NCBI GenBank assembly: GCA_023404715.1
Contig: JAEYAR010000131.1
Coordinates: forward strand, 1 to 16,743
Source of the DNA: Bacillota bacterium
GTDB taxonomy: Bacteria > Bacillota > Clostridia > Christensenellales > Aristaeellaceae
DNA length: 16,743 bases
Direction: 5' to 3'
Position 1 is the first letter of the stretch. Every line of letters begins with the position of its first letter. Of this stretch, positions 1 to 6,472 are shown piece after piece. Under the pieces are notes generated by a model. That model was not told where the DNA came from and made no database searches. It saw nothing but the letters and a program-made list of their open reading frames with translations. A program made the translations under genes and the position numbers.

Positions 1-2
1 CC

Positions 3-845
3 GCGGACGGGCGCGGCGCGGCCCTCGCCATCGGCATCCCGCCCGCGCCCAACGTGCCCTTCGAGCCCTCCGCCCTGCGGCGCACGATCACCCTGCCCAC
101 CGGGCGGCGCGTGCAATACTACGCGCAGAACGATCCCATCTGGGACGGCGCGCGCTACGAGCTGCACAACAGCGTCCGCAACCGGCGCACGTTCGGCGGG
201 GGCGGGTGCAACCCGACCTCGCTGGCCATGGTGGTGGCGACGCTCGTGCCCGATCAGGCGCTTCTCCGCCTGCTTGCGCACACGAAGGACGGCGCGGACA
301 TCGTGATCTGCGCGGGCACGGTCGGCGACCTGTATTGCAAGAACCACGACGAGGACGAACGCATCGCGGTGAAGAGCGCCGCGGCGTTTCGGCAGCTGCT
401 GCCGCTGGTCTTCGGCAACTTCGCGCTGGGCTATAACGAGGACGGCATCAAATACCGCTTAAAGCGGGACGAGAACGGCGGGGGTGGGGGCACCACCTAC
501 CGCCTGTTCGACAAGATCGCCGAAATCTACGGCCTCCCCCTCTCGTCCACGCGCGAGGAGGCGGCGATGTACGAGACGCTGGACGCGGGCGGCCTGGTCA
601 TCCTGCTCAGCGCGGGCGCGCAGCAGCCCTTCAGCGAGGCGGACGGGCACTACGTAGTCGCCGCGGGCTACGACGACAACTACCTCTACCTGCTCGACCC
701 CATCGTCTGTGAAAAATACCCGCAGGATAAGCGCCATATCCTGCAGATTCTGCCGGACGAGCCGGGGCTCATCCGCGTGCCCCGCGACAAGCTCTCATGG
801 CTTTGCGTGTCGTACTTCTTTTGCTTCCTGCCGCCGGCGGCCTAG
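3..845 (+). CDS. C39-like cysteine peptidase domain protein (5'-partial)
   Basis: The reading frame is open back to the window edge (...AALAIGIPPAPN before the GTG at 54), so the true start is probably upstream. The visible part resembles the Peptidase_C39-like (C39_2) papain fold. Numbering from the GTG at 54, a Gln sits at residue 25 (YYAQNDPIW) as the likely oxyanion-hole residue. A Cys is at 52 (GGGGCNPTS), a His at 199 (GHYVVAAGYDD) and an Asp at 215 (YLLDP). This order and spacing match the family's Gln-Cys-His-Asp catalytic set. No membrane segment is visible in this part. Family members cleave peptides or peptide leaders, often extracellularly; the substrate here is unknown. The gene converges with the ArsC-like gene, with 5 bp between the stop codons. 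I am confident of the fold and do not know the role. Confidence 0.72.
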   Translation, partial: ADGRGAALAIGIPPAPNVPFEPSALRRTITLPTGRRVQYYAQNDPIWDGARYELHNSVRNRRTFGGGGCNPTSLAMVVATLVPDQALLRLLAHTKDGADIVICAGTVGDLYCKNHDEDERIAVKSAAAFRQLLPLVFGNFALGYNEDGIKYRLKRDENGGGGGTTYRLFDKIAEIYGLPLSSTREEAAMYETLDAGGLVILLSAGAQQPFSEADGHYVVAAGYDDNYLYLLDPIVCEKYPQDKRHILQILPDEPGLIRVPRDKLSWLCVSYFFCFLPPAA

Positions 846-850
846 CCCCT

Positions 851-1186
851 TTACAGATTCCACCCCGCCCAGACCTGGGGGCAATACCCCACCGTCGCCT
901 GCCTGCCGAACCGCACGATCGGCAGGCGGAGCAGCTTTGGGTTCTCGCACAGGTGTGAAAAGAGCAGCCCTTCGTCGCTTGAAAATCGAAAGGGCGATTC
1001 CTTGAACGCCTTGCTCTCCCGGTCGATCAGGGCCTCGATCCCTACCGCCGCGCGGATGGCTTCCAGCTCGCGGCGGCCGACGCCGAACTTCACGGCGTCC
1101 ACCCGCTGGACGGGGATGCGCCGCTCCTTAAAGTAGCGCTCCGCCTTCTGCGTTTCAAAACCCTTGCCCGCATAAATCTGTACCAT
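851..1186 (-). CDS. ArsC/Spx-like thioredoxin-fold protein lacking the usual Cys
   Basis: This is a 111-residue protein, the usual length of the ArsC/Spx family. The ATG at 1186 is chosen because GGGAGA lies a few bases upstream and the family-like sequence begins there. The N-terminus IYAGKGFETQKAERYF matches the first strand and helix of 'arsenate reductase family' proteins of Clostridia. In that family a catalytic Cys sits in the loop before the helix; here the loop reads AGKGFET with no Cys. A C-terminal segment LLRLPIVRFGRQATVGY corresponds to the family's cis-Pro region (LRxPIV). The only cysteines are further on (HLCENP, GYCPQ). It may act as a binding or regulatory protein rather than a reductase; that is inference. 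It is divergent from the reductase gene at 1226, with 39 bp between the start codons. Confidence 0.8.
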   Translation of the reverse strand: MVQIYAGKGFETQKAERYFKERRIPVQRVDAVKFGVGRRELEAIRAAVGIEALIDRESKAFKESPFRFSSDEGLLFSHLCENPKLLRLPIVRFGRQATVGYCPQVWAGWNL

Positions 1187-1225
1187 TCGCTCTCTCCCAC
1201 TCTCGTCTATATTGGAGGTCTTCGT

Positions 1226-1960
1226 ATGCCCAAAACCGCCCTCGTCACCGGCGCCTCGCGCGGCATCGGGAAGGAGACGGCGCGGCTGCTCGCGCATAGG
1301 GGCTACCACGTCGCCGTGCATTACAACGCCTCGCAGGAAGAGGCCGAGGCGCTCTGCGCTTCCCTTCGCGCCGAGGGCTGCACAGCCTCCCCCTTTCAGG
1401 CGGACATCGCCGATCCCGCGCAGGTGCGACGCATGGCGCAGGACGTGCTCTCAGTGTATCACCGAGTGGACCTGCTCGTCAACAACGCGGGCGTGGCCGC
1501 GCAGCAGCTTTTCACCGACGTGACGGACGCGGACTGGGGCCGCATGGTCGGCGTCAACCTCAGCGGCGCCTTTTACGTCACGCGCGCCTTCCTGCCGGGC
1601 ATGATCTCGCGCCGCAGCGGCTGCGTTTTGTTCGTCTCCTCCATGTGGGGTCAGGTCGGCGCGTCGTGCGAGGTGTGCTACAGCGCCTGCAAGGCGGGGC
1701 TCATCGGCATGACGAAGGCCCTCGCCAAGGAGGCGGGGCCCTCTGGGGTGCGCGTCAACTGCATAGCGCCGGGCGTGATCGACACCGATATGAACGCCCG
1801 GCTGGACGCGAATACGCTGGATGCGCTCGCGCAGGAGACGCCCCTTTGCCGCCTGGGCGCGCCGCAGGATGTCGCCCGCGCAGTGGCCTTTCTGGGCGGC
1901 GAAGAGGCCGCCTTCATCACCGGCCAGGTGCTGGGCGTAAACGGCGGGTTCGTGGTCTGA
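1226..1960 (+). CDS. ymfI: Short-chain dehydrogenase/reductase, YmfI-like (EF-P 5-aminopentanone reductase)
   Basis: A 244-residue classical SDR. The NADP-binding TGASRGIG motif is at residues 8-15. NNAG lies after LLV near residue 90, the catalytic Ser is in FVSSMWG, and YSACK places Tyr at 152 and Lys at 156. The C-terminal half (IDTDMNARL, ITGQVLGVNGGFVV) and the segment SMWGQVGASCEV look to me like the Firmicutes YmfI group rather than biosynthetic FabG. YmfI reduces the 5-aminopentanone group on elongation factor P in Bacillus subtilis. The SDR assignment is certain. The YmfI assignment is by recalled similarity; a FabG-like 3-oxoacyl reductase is the main alternative. The start is supported by TTGGAGG eight bases upstream of the ATG. 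Confidence 0.88.
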   Translation: MPKTALVTGASRGIGKETARLLAHRGYHVAVHYNASQEEAEALCASLRAEGCTASPFQADIADPAQVRRMAQDVLSVYHRVDLLVNNAGVAAQQLFTDVTDADWGRMVGVNLSGAFYVTRAFLPGMISRRSGCVLFVSSMWGQVGASCEVCYSACKAGLIGMTKALAKEAGPSGVRVNCIAPGVIDTDMNARLDANTLDALAQETPLCRLGAPQDVARAVAFLGGEEAAFITGQVLGVNGGFVV

Positions 1961-1980
1961 AGAAACGCAGGTGAAAGCGC

Positions 1981-2475
1981 TTGAGGCATTCTTTAAAAAA
2001 GGCGCTATGTCTTGTCGTACTCCTTGCGCTGGCGTGGAGTATCGGGGCCGACACGCCCTTGCGGGAGCCATCCCCCGTCAAAGGCCATGACGATTTCATG
2101 CTGGAAATGATCCATCGCATTCCCGATCTGATCCCTGCGGATATTTACGCCGGGCAATACTTTGAGCAGGAAACCGGCATGCTGCACGTGTGCATCGCGT
2201 CGAAGTACGACCCGTCCCTTCCCTATAGCAATCAAACCCGCCTGCAATATCACGAAGTCAAATACACAGAGCGCGAGATTCGGGAATACCAACGGATATT
2301 GAGATCCTGGATGAGTGCGTATGATATTCTGCTGTTATCCTTTGACGCGTCGAAAAATAAGTTGGAGGTCGGCGCGTATCGTACGGATGATCAAATCCAG
2401 GCCAGGGTAGAGGCGTTGATCCCCAAGGACGCGTTTTATATTCGTTATATGGATGGGCCCTTTGAGGTGTTTTAG
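1981..2475 (+). CDS. Small exported protein of unknown function
   Basis: A 164-residue protein I do not recognise. It begins with a clear signal peptide: MRHSLKK, then the hydrophobic ALCLVVLLALAWSIGA, with possible cleavage around residue 23. The mature part is mixed alpha/beta, with no Cys pair and no obvious catalytic motif. It is rich in Tyr, Ile and Arg (REIREYQRILRSWM; FYIRYMDGPFEVF at the end). The start is TTG at 1981, because an in-frame TGA at 1972 blocks any earlier start, AGGTGA sits six bases upstream, and the next ATG would remove the signal peptide. The gene follows the SDR by 20 bp and may be read through from it. Its base composition is less GC-rich than its left neighbours. 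A factor-independent terminator follows directly. Confidence 0.7.
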   Translation: MRHSLKKALCLVVLLALAWSIGADTPLREPSPVKGHDDFMLEMIHRIPDLIPADIYAGQYFEQETGMLHVCIASKYDPSLPYSNQTRLQYHEVKYTEREIREYQRILRSWMSAYDILLLSFDASKNKLEVGAYRTDDQIQARVEALIPKDAFYIRYMDGPFEVF

Positions 2476-2482
2476 CGAAAGA

Positions 2483-2512
2483 AAGGACAGCTTACCCAAG
2501 CCGTCCTTTTTC
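2483..2512 (+). terminator. Rho-independent terminator after the exported-protein gene
   Basis: An AAAGGAC arm and a GTCCTTT arm, extended inward by GCTT/AAGC across one A-C mismatch, enclose the loop ACCC. A run of T follows (TCCTTTTTCG). It lies between two convergent genes and could also act on the minus strand, where the T-rich tail is weaker. Confidence 0.82.
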
Positions 2513-2522
2513 GTATATTCCC

Positions 2523-2981
2523 TCATGATTGAAACTGTATCACGGCCTCAAGCGGGAACAGGGTGCGCTCGGCGACCTGTTCCGCCGGCATGCCCTGGGC
2601 GAGAAAGCGTCGAATGACCGTGTTCATGTCCTCCGCAATCTCCACGATATGCCCGTCGGGATCGTAGACCCGCATGGCGCGCTGCCCCCATGGATACTCC
2701 CTGACTTCATGCACCCACCGCAAGCTGGATATGCCCTTCATTTCGGCGTACGCTTTGTCCAGATCCTCCACCTCAAAGTACACCTGAAAGTTATGCGACT
2801 GCTCTATCACGCGATCGGCAGCGATACCGACGAGCCCGGCGTACCCCTCTTGCAGGGAAAAGCCCGCGAAGGTCACGTGCGTGCCGATGTCCATGACGGC
2901 ATTTTGGTGAAGCACGTCCTCATAAAAGTGTTTGGAGACGGATATATCCCTGACCGCTAAAAGACAACCTCGATAGTTCAT
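2523..2981 (-). CDS. VOC/glyoxalase-fold protein
   Basis: A 152-residue protein with the paired beta-alpha-beta-beta-beta layout of the vicinal oxygen chelate superfamily. The N-terminal module starts GCLLAVRDISVSKHFYEDVL. The second module holds NFQVYFEVEDLDKAYAEM and ends in the family-typical DPDGHIVEIAEDM, whose Glu is the usual metal ligand. A C-terminal helical extension (MNTVIRRFLAQGMPAEQVAERT) follows the fold. Substrate cannot be told; relatives include glyoxalases, dioxygenases and bleomycin/fosfomycin resistance proteins. The gene starts 4 bp after the AraC-type regulator on the same strand, and AAGGAGG overlaps the end of that gene, so the two are very likely co-transcribed and translationally coupled. 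Confidence 0.85.
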   Translation of the reverse strand: MNYRGCLLAVRDISVSKHFYEDVLHQNAVMDIGTHVTFAGFSLQEGYAGLVGIAADRVIEQSHNFQVYFEVEDLDKAYAEMKGISSLRWVHEVREYPWGQRAMRVYDPDGHIVEIAEDMNTVIRRFLAQGMPAEQVAERTLFPLEAVIQFQS

Positions 2982-2985
2982 GGCT

Positions 2986-3879
2986 TCATTCCTCCTTCGA
3001 GGAGATTATAGGATAATCTTCCGTCCCGTCATAGTAAAAATCCGACGTCTCCAAATACTTTTGCGGGCTGACGCCGCCGATGGCCTTGAAATCTTTATCG
3101 AAGTGGGCCTGGTCAAAATACCCCGCCTGTTGCGACAGGGCCGCAAAAAGGCAAGGCGTCTTTTGCATGCGGCTCAACACATAGTGAAAGCGGGCCAGGC
3201 GTGCGTATTTTTTGATGCTCGTTCCGATCTGCGTCATAAAAAAGCGGTTTAGGTGCCGCTCGCTATAGCAGACCTGGCGGGCGACGTCCCGCACCTTTAC
3301 CCGCCCGTGACGCTTTGAAATCAAGTCGGCCGCGCATAACAAGGCGTCCGAAACGACGCGCTTCTCGGTACGGCCGTAGAAAACGCCATCGCAGCGCCCG
3401 ACCAAATCCTTGACGGTATTGGACGTCATAAAGGCCTTACGCAGCGACTTGAAAAGCCCGCCGTCAATGTCCGCGAGCGAAAGGCGTTTGTCGGCCAATT
3501 CCGACTGGTCTTGTCCTGTGATCTGGTATAGGCCATAGGGTGAAAGCCGTATGAGCAGCAAAGCGCGATAGCGATTGGGCTCCGCGCCTAACGGAAAAGG
3601 GGTTAGGGAGGCGCCCCACAATTCAGCGATGACGGCACTACCATCGAAAGCGAGGGATAAGGTGCCGCAGGCGTTGGGCATCAGCGTGTATTGCGGCGCG
3701 AACACATCCCCGTCCGGGAACACGACGTTGTAATAGAGGATATATGGATTCAATGCCTTTGGGGAAGGCAATAGGTTGAAGGGTTCGGCTTTTTTTAGAA
3801 TCAACGGATTCCCTCCCGGCTTAGACGTATGAGCGCTGGGCTTCCTATACACGGTTTCACGGCTCACGTATGCTTTCAT
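2986..3879 (-). CDS. AraC-family transcriptional regulator
   Basis: A protein of up to 297 residues. An N-terminal sensing region of about 190 residues contains a stretch like AraC-linked cupin/DUF6597-type domains (PNACGTLSLAFDG, then FPLGAEPNRYRALLLIRL). The C-terminal double helix-turn-helix follows from about residue 195: VKVRDVARQVCYSERHLNRFF for the first, then FAALSQQAGYFDQAHFDKDFK and GVSPQKYL for the second, which is diagnostic. The ATG at 3879 has no ribosome binding site. A TTG at 3804 has GGGAGGG seven bases upstream and would give a 272-residue protein that drops a basic, unstructured leader, so the real start may be there. It heads a two-gene unit with the VOC protein and probably controls it or a nearby gene; the ligand is unknown. 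Confidence 0.88.
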   Translation of the reverse strand: MKAYVSRETVYRKPSAHTSKPGGNPLILKKAEPFNLLPSPKALNPYILYYNVVFPDGDVFAPQYTLMPNACGTLSLAFDGSAVIAELWGASLTPFPLGAEPNRYRALLLIRLSPYGLYQITGQDQSELADKRLSLADIDGGLFKSLRKAFMTSNTVKDLVGRCDGVFYGRTEKRVVSDALLCAADLISKRHGRVKVRDVARQVCYSERHLNRFFMTQIGTSIKKYARLARFHYVLSRMQKTPCLFAALSQQAGYFDQAHFDKDFKAIGGVSPQKYLETSDFYYDGTEDYPIISSKEE

Positions 3880-3901
3880 AGCGTCGGTTTGGGAAGATGA
3901 T

Positions 3902-4138
3902 AAAACGCATCACGCCTTAGCGTGGTGCGTCAGACTGTCTACAAACCTATCGAAGTCAGACAAACCAAAAGCCGTCTGCAAGACTGTAATCGTATCCGCC
4001 GGCTTTGCCGGCGGGGCGGGGATTTTTCCTCCGCAAAATGGCATTTTGCGGAGGAAAAAGTCTCCCGTAAATTCGACAAAGTGGCAGATGCCACTTTGTC
4101 GACACGAGGACGCATCACGCCTTAGCGTGGTGCGTTTT
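3902..4138. repeat. Hairpin-cluster intergenic element, copy 1 (MITE-like)
   Basis: This is the gap between the AraC-type and nitroreductase genes; I see no credible gene in it. It is framed by two copies of one 26-base hairpin (3905-3930 and 4110-4135; arm ACGCATCACGC, loop CTTA). With flanking A/T runs these give 14-bp terminal inverted repeats with one mismatch (3902-3915 and 4125-4138). Inside are three perfect hairpins: CCGCCGGC/GCCGGCGG (3996-4014), a 17-bp arm TTTTTCCTCCGCAAAAT with loop GGC (4023-4059), and a 14-bp arm TCGACAAAGTGGCA with loop GA (4073-4102). The block 3988-4107 is homologous to 10807-10925. No clear target-site duplication is visible. The outer hairpins could also serve as terminators for the flanking minus-strand genes. 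Confidence 0.75.
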
Positions 4139-4175
4139 GTGCCCAAACGGGTATTCCCCGCCCGCCGTTTGCGGT

Positions 4176-4892
4176 TCAGCCCTTATAGGTATAGCCCGTG
4201 TCCGTCGTCCGCCACGCGCCTTCCTTGCCCGCGCTGTATGCGCCCACCGCCAGGTGCAGCATCGCGATGCCGCAGTCGATGGGCGCATATTTTTTGGTCA
4301 GCATCGAGGGGCGAGGCTGGATCGAAACGCTCTGGGCGTCCGCCGAAAAGCGCCAGGGCTGCTGGTTCATGGCCGAGGGGGCGACGCGCGCGGCGTCCAG
4401 CGCGGCGCGCTGCCAATCTTTGAGCGCGGCCAGCGCCTCGGGCTTCATGCCCGTCAAATCCTCGAGCGCCTTGCGCTTGGGGGCAAACGTCTGTTCGTCG
4501 CATTGGCCGATCGCGATGATCGCCGTCACCGTCTCGTCGCTCTGCGGCTTGGCCGCCTGGGCGACGACGCCCTTATAGAACGTACCCAGCCAGCAGGTGC
4601 CCAGGCCCATGCTCACCGCCTCGAGCACGAGCGCCTCGCCGTAAAAGCCCTGCAGCTCCTCCGGCGTGCCCTTCTTGCAAAGGATGACGGCGTACACGTT
4701 CGTACCCTTGATGGCGGAGCGCATGCCCGGCCCGCGGAACAGGCGGATGCGGATGCCCTGCCATGAAAACTTGCGCGCTGCGTCGCCTAGGCGGGCGAGC
4801 TGATCGTCCGTCGGGCTGCCGGTGAACCTGCGAACGGCGGTGCGGGCGTATACAGCCTCGCACCATCGCTTTTCGAGCTTGATTTCAAACAT
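4176..4892 (-). CDS. Nitroreductase family protein (TM1586-like)
   Basis: A 238-residue FMN-dependent nitroreductase-fold protein. The N-terminus has the family signature AVYARTAVRRFTGSPTD (Arg-rich FMN phosphate site). The middle has YGEALVLEAVSMGLGTCWLGTF, the usual flavin-contact helix. The second half (ALDAARVAPSAMNQQPWRF) is the SAxNxQPW motif, placed late in the chain as in the TM1586-type putative nitroreductases. Such enzymes reduce nitro or quinone compounds with NAD(P)H; the physiological substrate is unknown. I chose the ATG at 4892 because AAGGA lies nine bases upstream; the ATG at 4901 touches that site directly. A promoter at 4940-4968 precedes it. It appears to be transcribed alone. 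Confidence 0.86.
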   Translation of the reverse strand: MFEIKLEKRWCEAVYARTAVRRFTGSPTDDQLARLGDAARKFSWQGIRIRLFRGPGMRSAIKGTNVYAVILCKKGTPEELQGFYGEALVLEAVSMGLGTCWLGTFYKGVVAQAAKPQSDETVTAIIAIGQCDEQTFAPKRKALEDLTGMKPEALAALKDWQRAALDAARVAPSAMNQQPWRFSADAQSVSIQPRPSMLTKKYAPIDCGIAMLHLAVGAYSAGKEGAWRTTDTGYTYKG

Positions 4893-4939
4893 CGGCTTCA
4901 TTCCTTCGAATTGTTATGACTTTCAAAATGACACTGAAT

Positions 4940-4968
4940 AATGTATCATGAATGCCCCTGTATGTCAA
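4940..4968 (-). promoter_or_regulatory. Sigma-A-type promoter for the nitroreductase gene
   Basis: Read on the minus strand: TTGACA (4968-4963), a 17-base spacer, then TACATT (4945-4940). The -35 box is perfect and the -10 box matches at four of six positions. Transcription would start about 40 bases before the ATG at 4892. Confidence 0.6.
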
Positions 4969-5007
4969 TCGTTATCGCGCGCGGGTCAGGTATGCTTCCC
5001 TTCTTTT

Positions 5008-5523
5008 TCAAAGGCCTTTCACGTCCTCCGTCTGCGCGGTCGCGTCCGCCGCCATGCAGCATAGCGCCGCAGCCAGCGCGAAGCGCAGCGCGCCTTTGCC
5101 CTCGCCCGCCAGCGTCAGGTTTTCGCGAATTACGCGCTGCATTTCGCCCTGCGATGCGCAAAAGCTCTCGTACATCGCACGGATTCCCGCCTCCCCGCTG
5201 TCCTCCGGCGTGCGCAGCAGGCGCGAGATGGAGTCCATGCTCATCGACTGCTTGAGCGTGCAGATCATCAAGAGCATGGCCAAATGCCCCCGCTCATATT
5301 TTTTGCCGATCGGGCGCGGCATGAGCCCAGCCTTTACGTAGTTGTTGATCATTGCGCTCGTCAGCAGCCTGTCGCTGTGTCCGGGGCGCATCGGGGTAAA
5401 CTGGCGTTCGATATAGGTGATTACCTGGTCCATATACAGCCCCAGATCCGGCAACTGATCCCACGGCGCGGGCCCGCAGGTGAGCACGCCCTTCAGCTTT
5501 TCGTGCATCTTTTCTTCGTTCAT
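5008..5523 (-). CDS. DUF1836 domain protein
   Basis: A 171-residue protein with the DUF1836 core, a domain found mainly in Firmicutes. The segment LLTSAMINNYVKAGLMPRPI, followed by KKYERGHLAMLLMICTLKQSMSMDSI, resembles a MerR-like winged helix-turn-helix, so a DNA-binding role is plausible but unproven. The rest is helical, ending in an Ala-rich segment (FALAAALCCMAADATAQ). GGAGGG seven bases upstream supports the ATG at 5523. Its start faces the SGNH hydrolase gene across about 130 bp that hold that gene's promoter. I see no clear terminator after its stop at 5008. Confidence 0.82.
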   Translation of the reverse strand: MNEEKMHEKLKGVLTCGPAPWDQLPDLGLYMDQVITYIERQFTPMRPGHSDRLLTSAMINNYVKAGLMPRPIGKKYERGHLAMLLMICTLKQSMSMDSISRLLRTPEDSGEAGIRAMYESFCASQGEMQRVIRENLTLAGEGKGALRFALAAALCCMAADATAQTEDVKGL

Positions 5524-5592
5524 GTTTCGTCCCTCCGCGTTCTTTAGTATAACATGGAATGTAAAAAATGAAAAGGACGAGTTTAAAAAGCC

Positions 5593-5635
5593 TTGACACC
5601 GGATATAATACGATGTAATATAGTATTAAATACTA
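5593..5635 (+). promoter_or_regulatory. Promoter with overlapping palindromic operator for the SGNH hydrolase gene
   Basis: TTGACA at 5593-5598 is followed 17 bases later by TAATAT (5616-5621), in a very AT-rich stretch unlike its surroundings. A perfect palindrome, TAGTATT-A-AATACTA, lies at 5621-5635, exactly where RNA polymerase would initiate. This is the layout of a repressor operator; the repressor is unknown. The adjacent DUF1836 gene is one candidate, by position only. Confidence 0.55.
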
Positions 5636-5656
5636 GATTATCCGGAGATGATTATT

Positions 5657-6334
5657 ATGTATGACGGAACGATCACGATATGGGGCGATTCCATCTTCAA
5701 GGGCGTTATTTTCGACGAAGCGCGCGGCCGCTATGCGATCTTGCGCGACAATTTTGTGGCGGCGCTCTCCAAGGCGCTCGGCATCGCGGTGGATAACCGC
5801 GCGCGCATGGGCCTCACCAGCGCGGGCGGCGAGCAGGAGATGACGCCCGATGCGCTGTGTCCGGGCGGCCTGGCGGTGATCGAGTTCGGCGGAAACGACT
5901 GCGACCTGAATTGGAAGGCGGTCGCCGCGGCCCCGGAGCAGGCGCATGCGGCCAATGTGCCGCTCGACGAGTTCAAAGCGCGCTTGACTGCGCTCACGGA
6001 TCGGGCGCGCGCCGGCGGCATGCGGCCCGTGCTGGTGACGCCGCCGCCCCTTTGCGCGCAGCGCTACTTCGATTGGGTCACGCGCGGGCTGGATGCCGGG
6101 GCGGTGCTGCGCTACCTGGGCGACGTCGACTATATCTACCGCTGGCAGGAGACGTACGCCGACGCCGTGCGCGCGGTGTCCGAAAGGACCGCCAGCCTTC
6201 TCTTTGATCTGCGAAGCGCGTTTTTGCAGGCGGGCGACCTCCCCTCCCTGATGTGCGCCGACGGCATTCACCCCAATGCCAAGGGGCACGCGCTGATGAT
6301 GAACGCCGCCAAGGCGCAGCTGGCCAGGATATAA
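5657..6334 (+). CDS. SGNH/GDSL-type hydrolase
   Basis: A 225-residue cytoplasmic protein (no signal peptide) with all four SGNH blocks. GDSIFKG near the N-terminus carries the nucleophile Ser. A Gly lies in block II (NRARMGLTSAGG), FGGND supplies the block III Asn, and DGIHPN near the C-terminus holds the catalytic Asp and His. The family hydrolyses esters of lipids, sugars or other acyl compounds; the substrate cannot be read from sequence. The ATG at 5657 is preferred because GGAG lies eight bases upstream, whereas the ATG at 5648 directly follows that GGAG. A palindrome overlapping the promoter suggests repression. After the stop, GAACCCG (6345-6351) and CGGGTTC (6387-6393) followed by TTTCT may form a weak terminator. 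Confidence 0.88.
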   Translation: MYDGTITIWGDSIFKGVIFDEARGRYAILRDNFVAALSKALGIAVDNRARMGLTSAGGEQEMTPDALCPGGLAVIEFGGNDCDLNWKAVAAAPEQAHAANVPLDEFKARLTALTDRARAGGMRPVLVTPPPLCAQRYFDWVTRGLDAGAVLRYLGDVDYIYRWQETYADAVRAVSERTASLLFDLRSAFLQAGDLPSLMCADGIHPNAKGHALMMNAAKAQLARI

Positions 6335-6404
6335 TACGGCAAATGAACCCGCCTGCGAAGCCGTATGGCAACGCCCCATTTCCAAACGGGTTCTTTCTAA
6401 AGAA

Positions 6405-6429
6405 GTAGGGCGCGCATTGCGCGCCCTAC
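6405..6429 (-). terminator. Perfect hairpin between convergent genes, likely terminator for the minus-strand gene
   Basis: An 11-bp perfect stem, GTAGGGCGCGC with loop ATT. On the minus strand it is followed by TTCTTT, so it can end transcription of the membrane-protein gene. On the plus strand no T run follows. The 15-base string GCGCATTGCGCGCCC recurs at 14919-14933, so the hairpin is also a small repeat unit. Confidence 0.55.
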
Positions 6430-6472
6430 CGCAGCTGAGGAACGCCGCGATCTGTGTCACATGTGCTCCCCA

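Noticed and set aside
3910..4146. A 78-codon minus-strand frame, sharing the pattern TGD.FLRK with a frame at 10765-10950
   Set aside because: The shared residues come from the homologous hairpin element itself, the frames run straight through perfect palindromes, and there is no convincing ribosome binding site. Repeat DNA explains the similarity better than a peptide family.
5604..5609. TATAAT close to the TTGACA at 5593
   Set aside because: The spacing is only 5 bases, so it cannot be the -10 box for that -35 element.
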